From positions 1-54,466 of the forward strand of contig CAYQJO010000002.1 in assembly GCA_964417785.1 (NCBI GenBank): a stretch of 54,466 nt of DNA, in the 5' to 3' direction. The notes under the pieces are model-generated. The model was not told the DNA's origin, ran no database searches, and saw only the letters and a program-made list of their open reading frames with translations. This DNA is from DAOTUL01 sp034437435. GTDB lineage: Bacteria; Chloroflexota; Anaerolineae; Aggregatilineales; Phototrophicaceae. Numbering within the stretch: the stretch's first letter is position 1; every line of letters begins with the position of its first letter. A program made the position numbers and the translations under genes. Positions 26,117-34,469 of the stretch are shown piece by piece.

Positions 26117-26739
26117 GACTCGCTGCACTGATCGTTGTCCTGTTCATCGGCAGTGTGTTTCTTGCCGGACAAATCCAGCCGCTATTCGGTCCACTGATGG
26201 CGGTTGTCAATGTCGGTTTGCTGGCTGCACTGGCCCACCGTCACCGGCGGCACCTGCTGCTGTGGACTGGCAGCGATGACGCACTCTTACCGCTCCTTGA
26301 ATCCGCCGAAGACGCCTACTGGTTGGCACAACGTGCCCGCCTGCACTACCGTTACAGCCGCACTCACGCCGCTATCCGCGATTTTAAAGCGGTCCTGGTG
26401 ATGGATGAAGCCAGCCGTCCGCAAATCTACACTGAAAGCGCCCAGGTCTACTTCGCCGCTGGCAGCTATGCCCAGGCCCGGCAGGCATTGCAATCCGCCC
26501 AGGCATTAAACCCGGATTTTCACCCGGCGCTGGCATGGCTGGCGATTGTGCATTATGCCAGCCGCGATTTTGAGCAGGCGCACGATTGGTGGCAGCAGGC
26601 CAGCCACCGTTATCCGCGTTACGCCCGACTCGACGGCACCAACTGGGTCACGCCACAACCGGGCTGGCTGACCCCGCCCGTGACCGAAGCTCAGACCATC
26701 ACTGCACTGCTGAACGCAATGGACTCAACACCATCTTGA
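26113..26739 (+). CDS. Membrane-anchored TPR-like protein
   Basis: 208 residues with a GTG start in a GTGA overlap with the preceding gene, so translation is coupled. Residues 3-38 hold two membrane segments, and the remainder is helical with TPR-like patterns (ARLHYRYSRTHAAIRDFKAVL; AQVYFAAGSYAQARQALQSAQALNPDFHPALAWLAIVHYASRDFEQAHDWW). The last 30 residues are Pro/Thr rich. It probably works with the upstream membrane TPR protein. Confidence 0.75.
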   Translation: MRLAALIVVLFIGSVFLAGQIQPLFGPLMAVVNVGLLAALAHRHRRHLLLWTGSDDALLPLLESAEDAYWLAQRARLHYRYSRTHAAIRDFKAVLVMDEASRPQIYTESAQVYFAAGSYAQARQALQSAQALNPDFHPALAWLAIVHYASRDFEQAHDWWQQASHRYPRYARLDGTNWVTPQPGWLTPPVTEAQTITALLNAMDSTPS

Positions 26740-26768
26740 CCACCGTCAGCCTGGACCCGATACTGGTG

Positions 26769-26782
26769 CATATCATGATATG
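26769..26782. promoter_or_regulatory. 14-bp perfect palindrome upstream of pdxT
   Basis: CATATCATGATATG is a perfect palindrome 43 nt upstream of the pdxT ATG. It could be an operator. The evidence is only the symmetry and position. Confidence 0.25.
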
Positions 26783-26825
26783 ACGATTGTGTTCGTCGAG
26801 TAATAATCCACGAGGACTCCACTCC

Positions 26826-27401
26826 ATGACGAGAATTGGCGTGTTGGCGCTGCAAGGCGCGTTCATTGAACACGAAAAAATGCTGTGTCAGATCGGGTCT
26901 GAACCCGTCCAGGTACGCCTGCCGCAGCAGCTTGATCGCCTGGACGGCTTGATTATCCCCGGCGGCGAGAGTACCACCATCGGCAAACTGGCGACCGCTT
27001 ACGGATTGATGGAACCAGTGCGCCAGTTCGCCGCCGAGAAACCGACCTGGGGAACCTGCGCCGGTATGATCTTCCTGGCAAAAGACATCGGCATCGACCG
27101 GCAGCCGATCCTCGGTGTGATGGACATCACCGTCAACCGCAATGCCTTCGGTCGTCAGATCGATAGTTTCGAGCGTGATCTGAATATTGCCGGTCTGGAT
27201 GGTGGTACATTCCACGCGGTTTTCATCCGCGCACCGGTCGCTACCGCTGCCGCGCCGGATGTGAAAATACTGTCCACATTGGCGGATGGCAGCATTGTCG
27301 CCGCCCGCCAGGGTCACCTGCTGGCGACCGCCTTTCACCCCGAATTGACGGACGATAATCGGCTGCACCGGTACTTCCTCGATCTCATCGAAAGACCGTA
27401 A
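26826..27401 (+). CDS. pdxT: Pyridoxal 5'-phosphate synthase glutaminase subunit
   Basis: A 191-residue class I glutaminase that supplies ammonia to PdxS for vitamin B6 synthesis. Motifs: IGVLALQGAFIEH at the N-terminus, IIPGGESTTIGKL, GTCAGMIFLA with nucleophile Cys78 (B. subtilis Cys79), and the C-terminal TAFHPELT with the catalytic His-Pro-Glu. ATG 26826 matches the family N-terminus and has a GAGGA upstream; the frame before it is not homologous. The synthase gene pdxS, usually adjacent, is not in this window. Confidence 0.96.
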   Translation: MTRIGVLALQGAFIEHEKMLCQIGSEPVQVRLPQQLDRLDGLIIPGGESTTIGKLATAYGLMEPVRQFAAEKPTWGTCAGMIFLAKDIGIDRQPILGVMDITVNRNAFGRQIDSFERDLNIAGLDGGTFHAVFIRAPVATAAAPDVKILSTLADGSIVAARQGHLLATAFHPELTDDNRLHRYFLDLIERP

Positions 27402-27427
27402 ATCTTTACGTCCATACCGCCGAAACA

Positions 27428-27436
27428 TGCTAGAAT
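27428..27436 (+). promoter_or_regulatory. Extended -10 promoter of the hyperacidic protein gene
   Basis: TGCTAGAAT is an extended -10 (TGn plus TAGAAT). The same nine bases occur before the flippase-like gene at 36783-36791. The predicted start is about 25 nt before the ATG at 27468, and a purine-rich ribosome site lies between. Confidence 0.45.
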
Positions 27437-27467
27437 ACGCTAGAGCCTGACGGAAAGGGGATGTCCC

Positions 27468-27746
27468 ATGTATGATGATTTCTTGAGCAACGGCACCCAA
27501 CCCGGAGAAGAGGAATTCGAGGACGATTTCGTTGAAGAAGAGAATGAGGTCTTCCTCGATGACGAAGACTTCGAGGAAGATGTAGACGATCTCGATTTCG
27601 ACGACGAAGAGGATGATTTCATCGACGACGAAGGATTCGACATCAGCGAATTCGAAGAAGTCGACGATCTATATGACGACGACGAGGAAGACTTCTTCGA
27701 TGACGACGACGAGGAAGAAGGCTACGAAGACGATTACAATTTCTAA
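27468..27746 (+). CDS. Hyperacidic low-complexity protein
   Basis: 92 residues, of which 53 are Asp or Glu (30 D, 23 E by count). There is no Lys, Arg, His, Cys, Ala or Trp. Acidic runs are punctuated regularly by Phe, Tyr, Leu, Ile and Val, as in DLDFDDEEDDFIDDEGFDIS. It must be largely disordered with a net charge near -53. It has its own promoter-like element and a good purine-rich ribosome site, and it begins and ends cleanly, which argues for a real gene. Possible roles, all speculative, are a cation-binding buffer, a nucleic-acid mimic or a chaperone tail. The stop shares a CTAA tetramer with the convergent GlcD-type gene. Confidence 0.75.
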   Translation: MYDDFLSNGTQPGEEEFEDDFVEEENEVFLDDEDFEEDVDDLDFDDEEDDFIDDEGFDISEFEEVDDLYDDDEEDFFDDDDEEEGYEDDYNF

Positions 27747-29122
27747 GGAAAGATTTTCCCCGGATTCAACACACCTTTGGGGTCAAGCAAACGTTTTATC
27801 TCGCGCATGACATCCAGCGCCGCACCATGCTCCTGCTGCATGAACTGCGCTTTACCAATGCCCACTCCGTGTTCGCCGGTTGCCGTGCCACCCAGTTCAA
27901 TTGCACGCTGAATAATCAGGCGGTCGCATTCCAGTGCCGCCGTATAACCTGCTTCGTCGATGAAGGGAAATTCAACATGAATGTTGCCATCACCGGCGTG
28001 GCCGATCATGGTGGCCTCGATCTGCTTATCCTGCTTGACCTGCTCGATATAGGTGATGAGTGTCGGGTATTCGCTGATGGGGACGGCCACATCCATGATG
28101 AAAAAGCGCGTACCGGGTCTGTCTCGCTTCATGATCTCCAATGAGTTATGGCGAGCATGCCAGAGTTGCTGGCGTTCGGTATTATCGGTCGCCGTTTTGA
28201 CGCGCACCGCACCCAGTTCCTGGCAAATCTCGCGCACCATCTCCACGCCCTGTTCCAGGCCGGCCTCATTGGGCGCGTGGAACTCCATGAACAGCGTCGG
28301 ATGATCGGTCAAATCCACACCGGCAGCCTCACGAAGCTGGCGGCAGTGTTCGGCGTCGATGAATTCCAGGGCCGCCGGGTCCAGGCCGCTGCCGCGTACC
28401 GCCACAACCGTCTCAACTGCGGCATCGACCGACTCAAAGCTGGCGACCACTGCGCTGATGTATTCCGGGATCGGCACCAGCTTAAGGGTCGCCTCGGTGA
28501 TGACGCCTAATGTGCCTTCACTGCCGACAAAGAGATGCATCAAATCATAACCCGATGACTGCTTGACCGAGCGTGCGCCCACGTCAATCAGACGACCATC
28601 GGCCAGGGCAACCTGCATCCGTAAAACGTTATCTTTGCTGGCACCATACTTGACTGTGCGAATACCGGAAGCGTTGTTCGCCAGCATCCCACCGACGGTG
28701 GCGTTGGCTCCCGGATCGGGCGGGAAGAACAAGCCATAACGGGCGATCTGCTGGTTGAGGTCTTTATGACCGATACCCGGCTGGACCGTGACCTGAAAGT
28801 CGTCAATGTGCATCGCAACGATGGCGTTCATGCGCTGCAATGACAGGGTAATGCCGCCATACACCGGGATCGAGTTACCTTCCAGGCTGGTCCCCACGCC
28901 CCAGGGCGTCACCGGAATACAATTGCTGCTGGCATATTTCAGCACCGCCGCCACCTGCTCCGCCGAGTGCGCCCAGACGACGACTTCCGCCGGGTGCGCC
29001 TCATGGAAGGATTCATCGTGCGCGTGCAGATCGATGTCGGCCTGGGCCGTGCTGACATTTTGTTCGCCGACGATCCCGCGCAGAGCATCAATGTGTTCAG
29101 CCGTTACCGGTGTGTAGGTCAT
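27743..29122 (-). CDS. FAD-linked oxidase, GlcD / D-lactate dehydrogenase type
   Basis: 459 residues. The N-terminal FAD-binding PCMH domain has TPWGVGTSLEGNSIPVYGGITLSLQRMN and PGIGHKDLNQ, then FFPPDPGANATVGGMLANNASG, a classic FAD contact. The C-terminal cap ends GGTATGEHGVGIGKAQFM and LLDPKGVLNPGKIFP. These patterns fit the glycolate oxidase subunit GlcD and the FAD D-lactate dehydrogenase family, oxidising 2-hydroxy acids. No GlcE or GlcF partner is adjacent, so a single-subunit D-2-hydroxyacid dehydrogenase is likely. The exact substrate is open. Confidence 0.92.
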   Translation of the reverse strand: MTYTPVTAEHIDALRGIVGEQNVSTAQADIDLHAHDESFHEAHPAEVVVWAHSAEQVAAVLKYASSNCIPVTPWGVGTSLEGNSIPVYGGITLSLQRMNAIVAMHIDDFQVTVQPGIGHKDLNQQIARYGLFFPPDPGANATVGGMLANNASGIRTVKYGASKDNVLRMQVALADGRLIDVGARSVKQSSGYDLMHLFVGSEGTLGVITEATLKLVPIPEYISAVVASFESVDAAVETVVAVRGSGLDPAALEFIDAEHCRQLREAAGVDLTDHPTLFMEFHAPNEAGLEQGVEMVREICQELGAVRVKTATDNTERQQLWHARHNSLEIMKRDRPGTRFFIMDVAVPISEYPTLITYIEQVKQDKQIEATMIGHAGDGNIHVEFPFIDEAGYTAALECDRLIIQRAIELGGTATGEHGVGIGKAQFMQQEHGAALDVMREIKRLLDPKGVLNPGKIFP

Positions 29123-29178
29123 TGTTTACCTCTTCGTCACTTCCAGACCCATAGCGTACCATTTTCACCGGGGATCGA

Positions 29179-30636
29179 CTATAGGCGGATGATGCGGCAG
29201 CGGATGTCTGAATGGTTGTATTCAACAAAAGCGAAGCTATCCAGCAGGGAATCGAACACGGCATCCTCCTCGTCCAGGCAGTAGACATAAACGACCGGTC
29301 CTGCCCCGGCACTGGCAAGAGCCTGCGCTGGCGCTTGACTCCATTCCATTTCACGAAAGGCATAATACTCGATAGATGAGTTGGAGAAGCGCCGGTTGGA
29401 TAGAACCAGATCGCCGGGTTCAGCTTCTACCGCGATTATGTCTGCCAGACCCATGCTGAACGCTTCCAGGTTATTGCGGTGCAGCAAGACGAAAAACACC
29501 ATACTGATCGCCGTCGATGTGACAAACAGCGCCGCCAGCGTCGGGCGAGTCCAGCGCCGCAGACGCCGGTGGTTATACCATGCAGCAATCGCCACCGCCG
29601 CTGCCAGAACCAGACCGGGCATGAAGTAGATTTTATAGTAATCGTGGATGTAGAAGGCATTGCGGAACACTGCCATATACCCAAACGCCGCCGCGATCAG
29701 CGCCAGGATGACACCGCGCCGGAGTCCGGTCTCTTGCCGGATCACCAACCAGGTACCGACAGCGCTCATGACCAGGATAAACAACGAAACTGTCGGCAGC
29801 ATATGGGCAATCTGGCCCACTACAAACTGACCGGCGGTGAAATCCTCACTCCCGCGTGACCGCTCACGGTTGCTGGTGCGAAACTGAAACGCTTCTAACA
29901 GATCGTCAATCGATCCGGCCTGCTGCGCTTCGTAGAACAGCGGAATCGCCAGTGTGGCCGCGCCGATCACCACGCCCAGGATTACCATCGTGATGCGCTG
30001 GCCGGATGTTCCGCGTATCAATGTCAGCACACCCAGGGCCACCAGGAAAAATGCCGACGCCCAGGCCGACCACATCGCCAACCCGCTTAACAGCGCCATT
30101 AGCAGCCAGCGAGCGCGGGTTGGGCGGCGCATCCAGTTGATATACACTGCCGTAAACAGCATCAGAAACGCCAGAGCCAGCGGCTCGTGGTTGGGCATCC
30201 GTCCAAAATAGGCGATCATCGGGGTCAACCCATAGAGCAGCGCACACCGCCACGCCCACTGCTCGTTGAACAGACGGCGGCACACGACATAGAACGCCGC
30301 CAGACTGACCAGCGTGGCTGCCGCCGGTACCCAGCGTGCCGCCGCTTCCAGCGGTCCACCATCGGGCAGGCGGCCAAACAACGTTCCGCTGGCATACAGG
30401 CTCCAGGTAATCAGCGGAGGGTGATGGACGTACCATCTGAAGTCGTCGGGGTTTTCCACTGGACCGAGATTGAAAAGCTGAAGATAGCGATGCTCCGATG
30501 CATCGTAGAGGACCAGATTGCGTGCCGCCGCACTGAATACCGCGCCATTCTCGTCGTGATGACCGAACCAGGGGACATCGACTCGGATCGTGAGCAGCAG
30601 CCACATGACCAGCAGAATCAACACTTCTTTGCGCAT
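29179..30636 (-). CDS. GT39/ArnT-like polyprenyl-phosphate glycosyltransferase
   Basis: 485 residues with about ten to twelve membrane helices. An acidic pair in the first outer loop (WFGHHDENGAVFSAA), the H-H-P-P motif (WYVHHPPLITW) and a following GRLPDGGPLEAAAR segment are typical of GT-C enzymes of the GT39/GT83 (PMT, ArnT) superfamily. These transfer a sugar from polyprenyl-phosphate to protein or lipid. I chose ATG 30636 because GGAGGCG lies 6 nt upstream; in-frame extension to 30732 is not supported. It is divergent from a DPM-like GT2 gene (about 110-nt gap), which could make the lipid-linked donor. Confidence 0.85.
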   Translation of the reverse strand: MRKEVLILLVMWLLLTIRVDVPWFGHHDENGAVFSAAARNLVLYDASEHRYLQLFNLGPVENPDDFRWYVHHPPLITWSLYASGTLFGRLPDGGPLEAAARWVPAAATLVSLAAFYVVCRRLFNEQWAWRCALLYGLTPMIAYFGRMPNHEPLALAFLMLFTAVYINWMRRPTRARWLLMALLSGLAMWSAWASAFFLVALGVLTLIRGTSGQRITMVILGVVIGAATLAIPLFYEAQQAGSIDDLLEAFQFRTSNRERSRGSEDFTAGQFVVGQIAHMLPTVSLFILVMSAVGTWLVIRQETGLRRGVILALIAAAFGYMAVFRNAFYIHDYYKIYFMPGLVLAAAVAIAAWYNHRRLRRWTRPTLAALFVTSTAISMVFFVLLHRNNLEAFSMGLADIIAVEAEPGDLVLSNRRFSNSSIEYYAFREMEWSQAPAQALASAGAGPVVYVYCLDEEDAVFDSLLDSFAFVEYNHSDIRCRIIRL

Positions 30637-30746
30637 GGTATCGCCTCCTGAAGCCATTGTAACGGCATTTGCCCCCTGCCAGCGTAAACACATTTCTCTA
30701 TTTTGCTTATACTGGTAGTGGATGCACGACACAACCGGGACAGGTC

Positions 30747-31790
30747 ATGGATATTGCGATCCTTATTCCGTGCTACAACGAAGCACTGACCGTCGAAAAG
30801 GTCATCACGGACTTCCAACGCGAATTACCGTCGGCGGAGATTTATGTTTTCGACAATGCCTCAAGCGACGACACCGCCGCTATTGCCCGGCGCTGCGGTG
30901 CGACCGTATTTCACGTCAACCATCGCGGCAAGGGCTACGTCGTGCAGTATATGTACCGCATCATCCGCGCCGACATCTATGTCATGGTGGACGGTGACGA
31001 CACCTACCCGGCGGAGCGCGTGCATGATCTGCTCCAACCCGTGCTGGATAAACATGTCGATATGGCCGTTGGCAGCCGACTGCTATTGGAGAGCGACAGC
31101 GAGTTCAAACTGCTCAATCGGTGGGGGAATTATTTCTTCCTGGGTGTTTTGAACACCATCTTCGGTGTACGCCTGACGGATATGCTCTCCGGCTACCGGG
31201 CGATGAACCGTGAGATCGTGGATGCCACGCCGGTCCTCTCACGCGGGTTCGAGATCGAGACGGAACTGACCATCCGGGCGCTGCAATCCGGTTTCATCAT
31301 CCAGGAGATACCGATCCGTCTGCGCAACCGGCCCGAAGGCAGCCACTCCAAGATTCGCGTTGCCCGCGATGGCCTGCGCATCTTGTTCACCATTCTGATG
31401 CTGTTCCGCGATTACAAACCACTGACCTTCTTCAGCATCATCGGCGGGTTTACCCTGCTGGTCGGGCTGGCTCTCGGCGTCGGTGTTATCCAGGAATTCC
31501 TGGAAACCGGGTTGGTCCCCCGTTTCCCCACCGCGATCTTATCGGCCAGTCTGGTCTTGCTCAGCTTTTTCCTGATCCTCAGCGGACTCATTCTGGATAC
31601 CCTCAACCGGCGCTTTGGCGAGCTGCATTTCCAGGTGCGCCGCTTCACCCGCGACCAGAGTGCCGACATCCGAACCCGAATTAACCGAACAGACTACGTT
31701 TTGCTACCGCATGACTCAGCGTCGTCAGCCCGCCCCCCTGTAGATCAAACACCGGGCGCAGATCATCCAGGATCATCTGAATCGCCTTAA
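30747..31790 (+). CDS. DPM-like GT2 glycosyltransferase with C-terminal membrane helices
   Basis: 347 residues. The GT-A domain starts IAILIPCYNEALTVEKVI and has NASSDDTAAIA, the metal-binding VDGDDTYPAE and SGYRAMNRE. Two membrane helices follow (about 233-258 and 268-296). This architecture matches dolichol/undecaprenyl-phosphate mannose or glucose synthases. The likely product is a polyprenyl-phosphate sugar for the divergent GT39-type enzyme (inference). The tail after about residue 310 is low complexity and overlaps the convergent toroid gene by 110 nt, so that part may be recently extended. Confidence 0.9.
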   Translation: MDIAILIPCYNEALTVEKVITDFQRELPSAEIYVFDNASSDDTAAIARRCGATVFHVNHRGKGYVVQYMYRIIRADIYVMVDGDDTYPAERVHDLLQPVLDKHVDMAVGSRLLLESDSEFKLLNRWGNYFFLGVLNTIFGVRLTDMLSGYRAMNREIVDATPVLSRGFEIETELTIRALQSGFIIQEIPIRLRNRPEGSHSKIRVARDGLRILFTILMLFRDYKPLTFFSIIGGFTLLVGLALGVGVIQEFLETGLVPRFPTAILSASLVLLSFFLILSGLILDTLNRRFGELHFQVRRFTRDQSADIRTRINRTDYVLLPHDSASSARPPVDQTPGADHPGSSESP

Positions 31791-32610
31791 GCGGCGTATC
31801 GTAGCGCCGGTTCGCCATTTCCAGAAAGCCCTGGTGCCGCTGGAAGATGGCCGCCGCTGTATCCGCCGCAACACCCTCGCTCGGCTTATAGGCGTCAGCG
31901 CTCCAGGGCCACTGCTCCGGATAGAAGTAATAGTAGAGTGGATAGGTGGTGGCTGTCCGCACAGTCACCCCGCGCACCGCATAACCCCACAGATCGACAC
32001 CGACCCGGGCACTCATCTCGGCCATTAGCGTCAGAATTTGCGCCGCCTGCAACTGATTTTCCAGCCCTTGTGCCTCCGGGGTACGCTCGACCGCTCTGGG
32101 CAGATAGCCTTCCGGGTGGATGTCGGTCTCGACCGTTTGCTGGACTATACTCACTGCTGTCTGCACCCAGTCCTCGCGTTCCAGTGCGATCCCAGCGGCC
32201 ATGTCCAGCGCCGCCATCCACAATTGATCCACGATAGGCGCGTCGGCTTCAGGTCGTACATGGGTAATGCGCTGCACCAGGCCATCCAACCATGCAGTTT
32301 GCTGCGCCACTTCAAAGCCAGGGTGATCGCGCACCAGTTCAAACGCCTGCAACAGCGCCAGCACATCCGGCGTTGCAGACGGCATATCAGTCGTGGTGTT
32401 GAGCGCGTTGACGACTCGCTCCCCGGCGGCGAGATTGGCGTTAAACCGGTAGCGAAACGCCTGCCACAGAGTGCCGCTCAGCGCATCGGACGGCTCACGA
32501 TTGAGCAAATCGTCCCAGGCGGTATTTAAGGGTGACCGTTTCTTGTTCTTACGGGCCACCAGTACGTGGTCATCGGAAAAATACAGTCCGCAGTGTTGGA
32601 AGTTCATCAC
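31681..32610 (-). CDS. Alginate-lyase-like alpha/alpha-toroid protein
   Basis: 309 residues, helical. The segment GYLPRAVERTPEAQGLENQL followed by ILTLMAEMSARVGVDLWGYAVRG (about 168-213) resembles the core of PF05426 alginate-lyase domains (a G-x-x-P-x-E-x-x-R stretch, then a helix and G-V-D-L-W). The aromatic/His positions usual around the Y-H-N site are not obvious (GLEN in their place), so activity is doubtful. There is no signal peptide. It is the last gene of a five-gene operon, overlapping the upstream gene by 4 nt. A uronate or polysaccharide substrate is a guess. Confidence 0.6.
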   Translation of the reverse strand: MMNFQHCGLYFSDDHVLVARKNKKRSPLNTAWDDLLNREPSDALSGTLWQAFRYRFNANLAAGERVVNALNTTTDMPSATPDVLALLQAFELVRDHPGFEVAQQTAWLDGLVQRITHVRPEADAPIVDQLWMAALDMAAGIALEREDWVQTAVSIVQQTVETDIHPEGYLPRAVERTPEAQGLENQLQAAQILTLMAEMSARVGVDLWGYAVRGVTVRTATTYPLYYYFYPEQWPWSADAYKPSEGVAADTAAAIFQRHQGFLEMANRRYDTPLKAIQMILDDLRPVFDLQGGGLTTLSHAVAKRSLFG

Positions 32611-33521
32611 AGTAACGCTTGTGGACGCGGTAACTTGTCCATATGCGAAAGATCGGTCACGCAGATAACACCGCCCATCGAAAACGCCAGCGTCCCGGCA
32701 TTGTCAATGCTCATGGCACTGGGCGCGACGGAATGGGGGGGCATATCCGCCAGTAGCTGAACCTGAGTCGCCTCTGCCACAAGATCAATGGCGAAGCGCT
32801 GATAACTCAAGGCGAGATCAGCCCCGGTATAAACGCGAACCACACCCGTCTCCAGATCGCAGGTCGCCAGGAAACGGCCATCAGGCGAGCAGGCCATCAA
32901 GCGAATCGCATAATGGGTGCTGAGTTCGCGCCGCCGGACTCCGCTGGAGTCGGTGAGTACCACCCGCTGACCGTCGCTGACGTAGACCGAACCGCCCCCG
33001 TGCGAGATAGCCACCGCCGGCCGCATCTCGCCCTGGAGCTTCAGCCCCAGATCAAAGGTGCCGACTGCGATATGCTGCTGGTAAATATGCAGTTTGCCCT
33101 GACGGTCCAATGCCGCACACAGACCGAGAAAGCGGTCCAGCGCCAACGTGACGAACGCCGTCGCATCCCCTTTGTCGAGTTGCGTCTCGCTGCCATCGCT
33201 TTCGAGCCAGAGGTCGGCATCGCCGGTGTGATACAGGCGCATACGCCCGTCTTCGGTCAGGTAGATCGTCATATCGCGCAGATGGATCACCGGCAGCGCC
33301 GTGCCGTTGGGCGCTACCAGTGTCGCCATAAACTCTTGCCACGCCTCGCCCTGACGGTCGGTGCTGTCATCGGGAGTTTGCAGAATCAACTCTGGTAGTG
33401 CCGTGCCGGTTTCCAGGCTGTGAAATACCACACGGCTGCGGCGCGACCAGGACGCCACCACATTCTGTACGATGTCGATATACTGAATCGCCTGGTTCGT
33501 GAGGTGGAGACGCCAGGTCAC
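32607..33521 (-). CDS. Propeller-like protein, unknown function
   Basis: 304 residues, GTG start with GGAGG 9 nt upstream. The sequence is beta rich, with repeated blade-like patterns: VSDGQRVVLTDSSGVRR, IRLMACSPDGRFLATCDLETGVVRVYTGADLAL and AMSIDNAGTLAFSMGGVICVTDL. These resemble WD40/YVTN blades. There is no signal peptide. It is fourth in the FHA-PspC-LiaF-propeller-toroid operon, 6 nt after the LiaF-like gene and overlapping the toroid gene by 4 nt. I do not recognise a specific family. Confidence 0.65.
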   Translation of the reverse strand: MTWRLHLTNQAIQYIDIVQNVVASWSRRSRVVFHSLETGTALPELILQTPDDSTDRQGEAWQEFMATLVAPNGTALPVIHLRDMTIYLTEDGRMRLYHTGDADLWLESDGSETQLDKGDATAFVTLALDRFLGLCAALDRQGKLHIYQQHIAVGTFDLGLKLQGEMRPAVAISHGGGSVYVSDGQRVVLTDSSGVRRRELSTHYAIRLMACSPDGRFLATCDLETGVVRVYTGADLALSYQRFAIDLVAEATQVQLLADMPPHSVAPSAMSIDNAGTLAFSMGGVICVTDLSHMDKLPRPQALL

Positions 33522-33527
33522 GTTGGG

Positions 33528-34469
33528 TTAGCCTCCCTGCCCGGTGACTGTCAAACTGATTAAGCCCCTGGGCGCAGTGACTTCATAAAAGAGTGGAATA
33601 TCACCTTCACCGACGGTGCGCTTTTCCAGCGTGCCATCCGCGCCATCGTCAATCAGAATATAGGCCGGGTCAAATTCTGGACGAATGTCGTTACCGTCGC
33701 GATTGAGTTCCAACCGCGCTGAGACATTCTCCGGCACGAACAATGCCACATCGCCGTTATGGGCGATAAGCTGTCCTGGCTGCTCATCGGCATTGGGTGA
33801 GCGCGGCGCGTAATCTGGCAGCGTCACCAGCGCGTCGCCCCGATCAATCTCCAGGCTGAGCCGTTCTAATGCCACATCACTTAAGTTTAGCGTCACGTCG
33901 CCATCATCGCCACGAAAAGCCAGGGCAATTGCGATATTTGACGGCAGTTGCAGCGATAGAGTCCCGCGACCGACCGCATTTAAGGTCGGCAGTTGATCGT
34001 CCCGATCTTCCCGCAGCGTGAACTCCGCCGTACCGTCATCGCGTTCGTCGTAGGCCAGCACAATCTCACTCCGGGTGCTGCCAGCAAAAGACCCGGTGAT
34101 GGTATCGTCTTCGCCCGGTGCGATTTCGATGTCAGTATCGGCAATCTGCACGTTGACGGCCAGCAAACTGACCGACGAATCGACGGCCTGGGCAATTTCA
34201 ATCTGCTGGTCATCCACCACCCGATCCGCCCGATTGGTATAAGCTACCGATGCCACCCCGGCCACCAATCCCAGACTGACCACCAGCGCCACCAGACTGC
34301 CAAAAGGCAACCGCCGCCGCAGCAGCAAGGTCAGGCCGGCGAGAACCAGCAAACCCGGCCAGCCGCGCTGCACAATATCGTAGAATCCGTCGGGTACTGC
34401 ATCCAGCGCTCGCAGCATCACCACCAGCGCCACCACCACCGCCACCAATCCCCATACAGCATTTCTCAT
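33528..34469 (-). CDS. LiaF-like membrane protein with outer beta domain
   Basis: 313 residues. Three or four hydrophobic segments occupy about 4-22, 32-48 and 55-76 (a DUF5668-like start, WPGLLVLAGLTLLLRRRLP). The outer remainder is beta rich and Asp rich, resembling LiaF_C/DUF4097 adhesin-like domains (RGTLSLQLPSNIAIALAFRGDDGDVTLNLSDV). LiaF proteins sense envelope stress in Firmicutes. It overlaps the PspC gene by 4 nt, which matches the common PspC/LiaF pairing. Confidence 0.75.
   Translation of the reverse strand: MRNAVWGLVAVVVALVVMLRALDAVPDGFYDIVQRGWPGLLVLAGLTLLLRRRLPFGSLVALVVSLGLVAGVASVAYTNRADRVVDDQQIEIAQAVDSSVSLLAVNVQIADTDIEIAPGEDDTITGSFAGSTRSEIVLAYDERDDGTAEFTLREDRDDQLPTLNAVGRGTLSLQLPSNIAIALAFRGDDGDVTLNLSDVALERLSLEIDRGDALVTLPDYAPRSPNADEQPGQLIAHNGDVALFVPENVSARLELNRDGNDIRPEFDPAYILIDDGADGTLEKRTVGEGDIPLFYEVTAPRGLISLTVTGQGG

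Noticed and set aside
25145..26128. 327-codon minus-strand frame opposite the membrane TPR gene
   Set aside because: Shadow; the sense strand encodes helices and TPRs and has a good ribosome site and a coupled downstream gene.
27468..27746. GA-rich tract read as a DNA repeat rather than a gene
   Set aside because: There is no fixed repeat unit; codons vary while the acidic/aromatic protein pattern is kept, and start, stop, ribosome site and promoter fit a gene.
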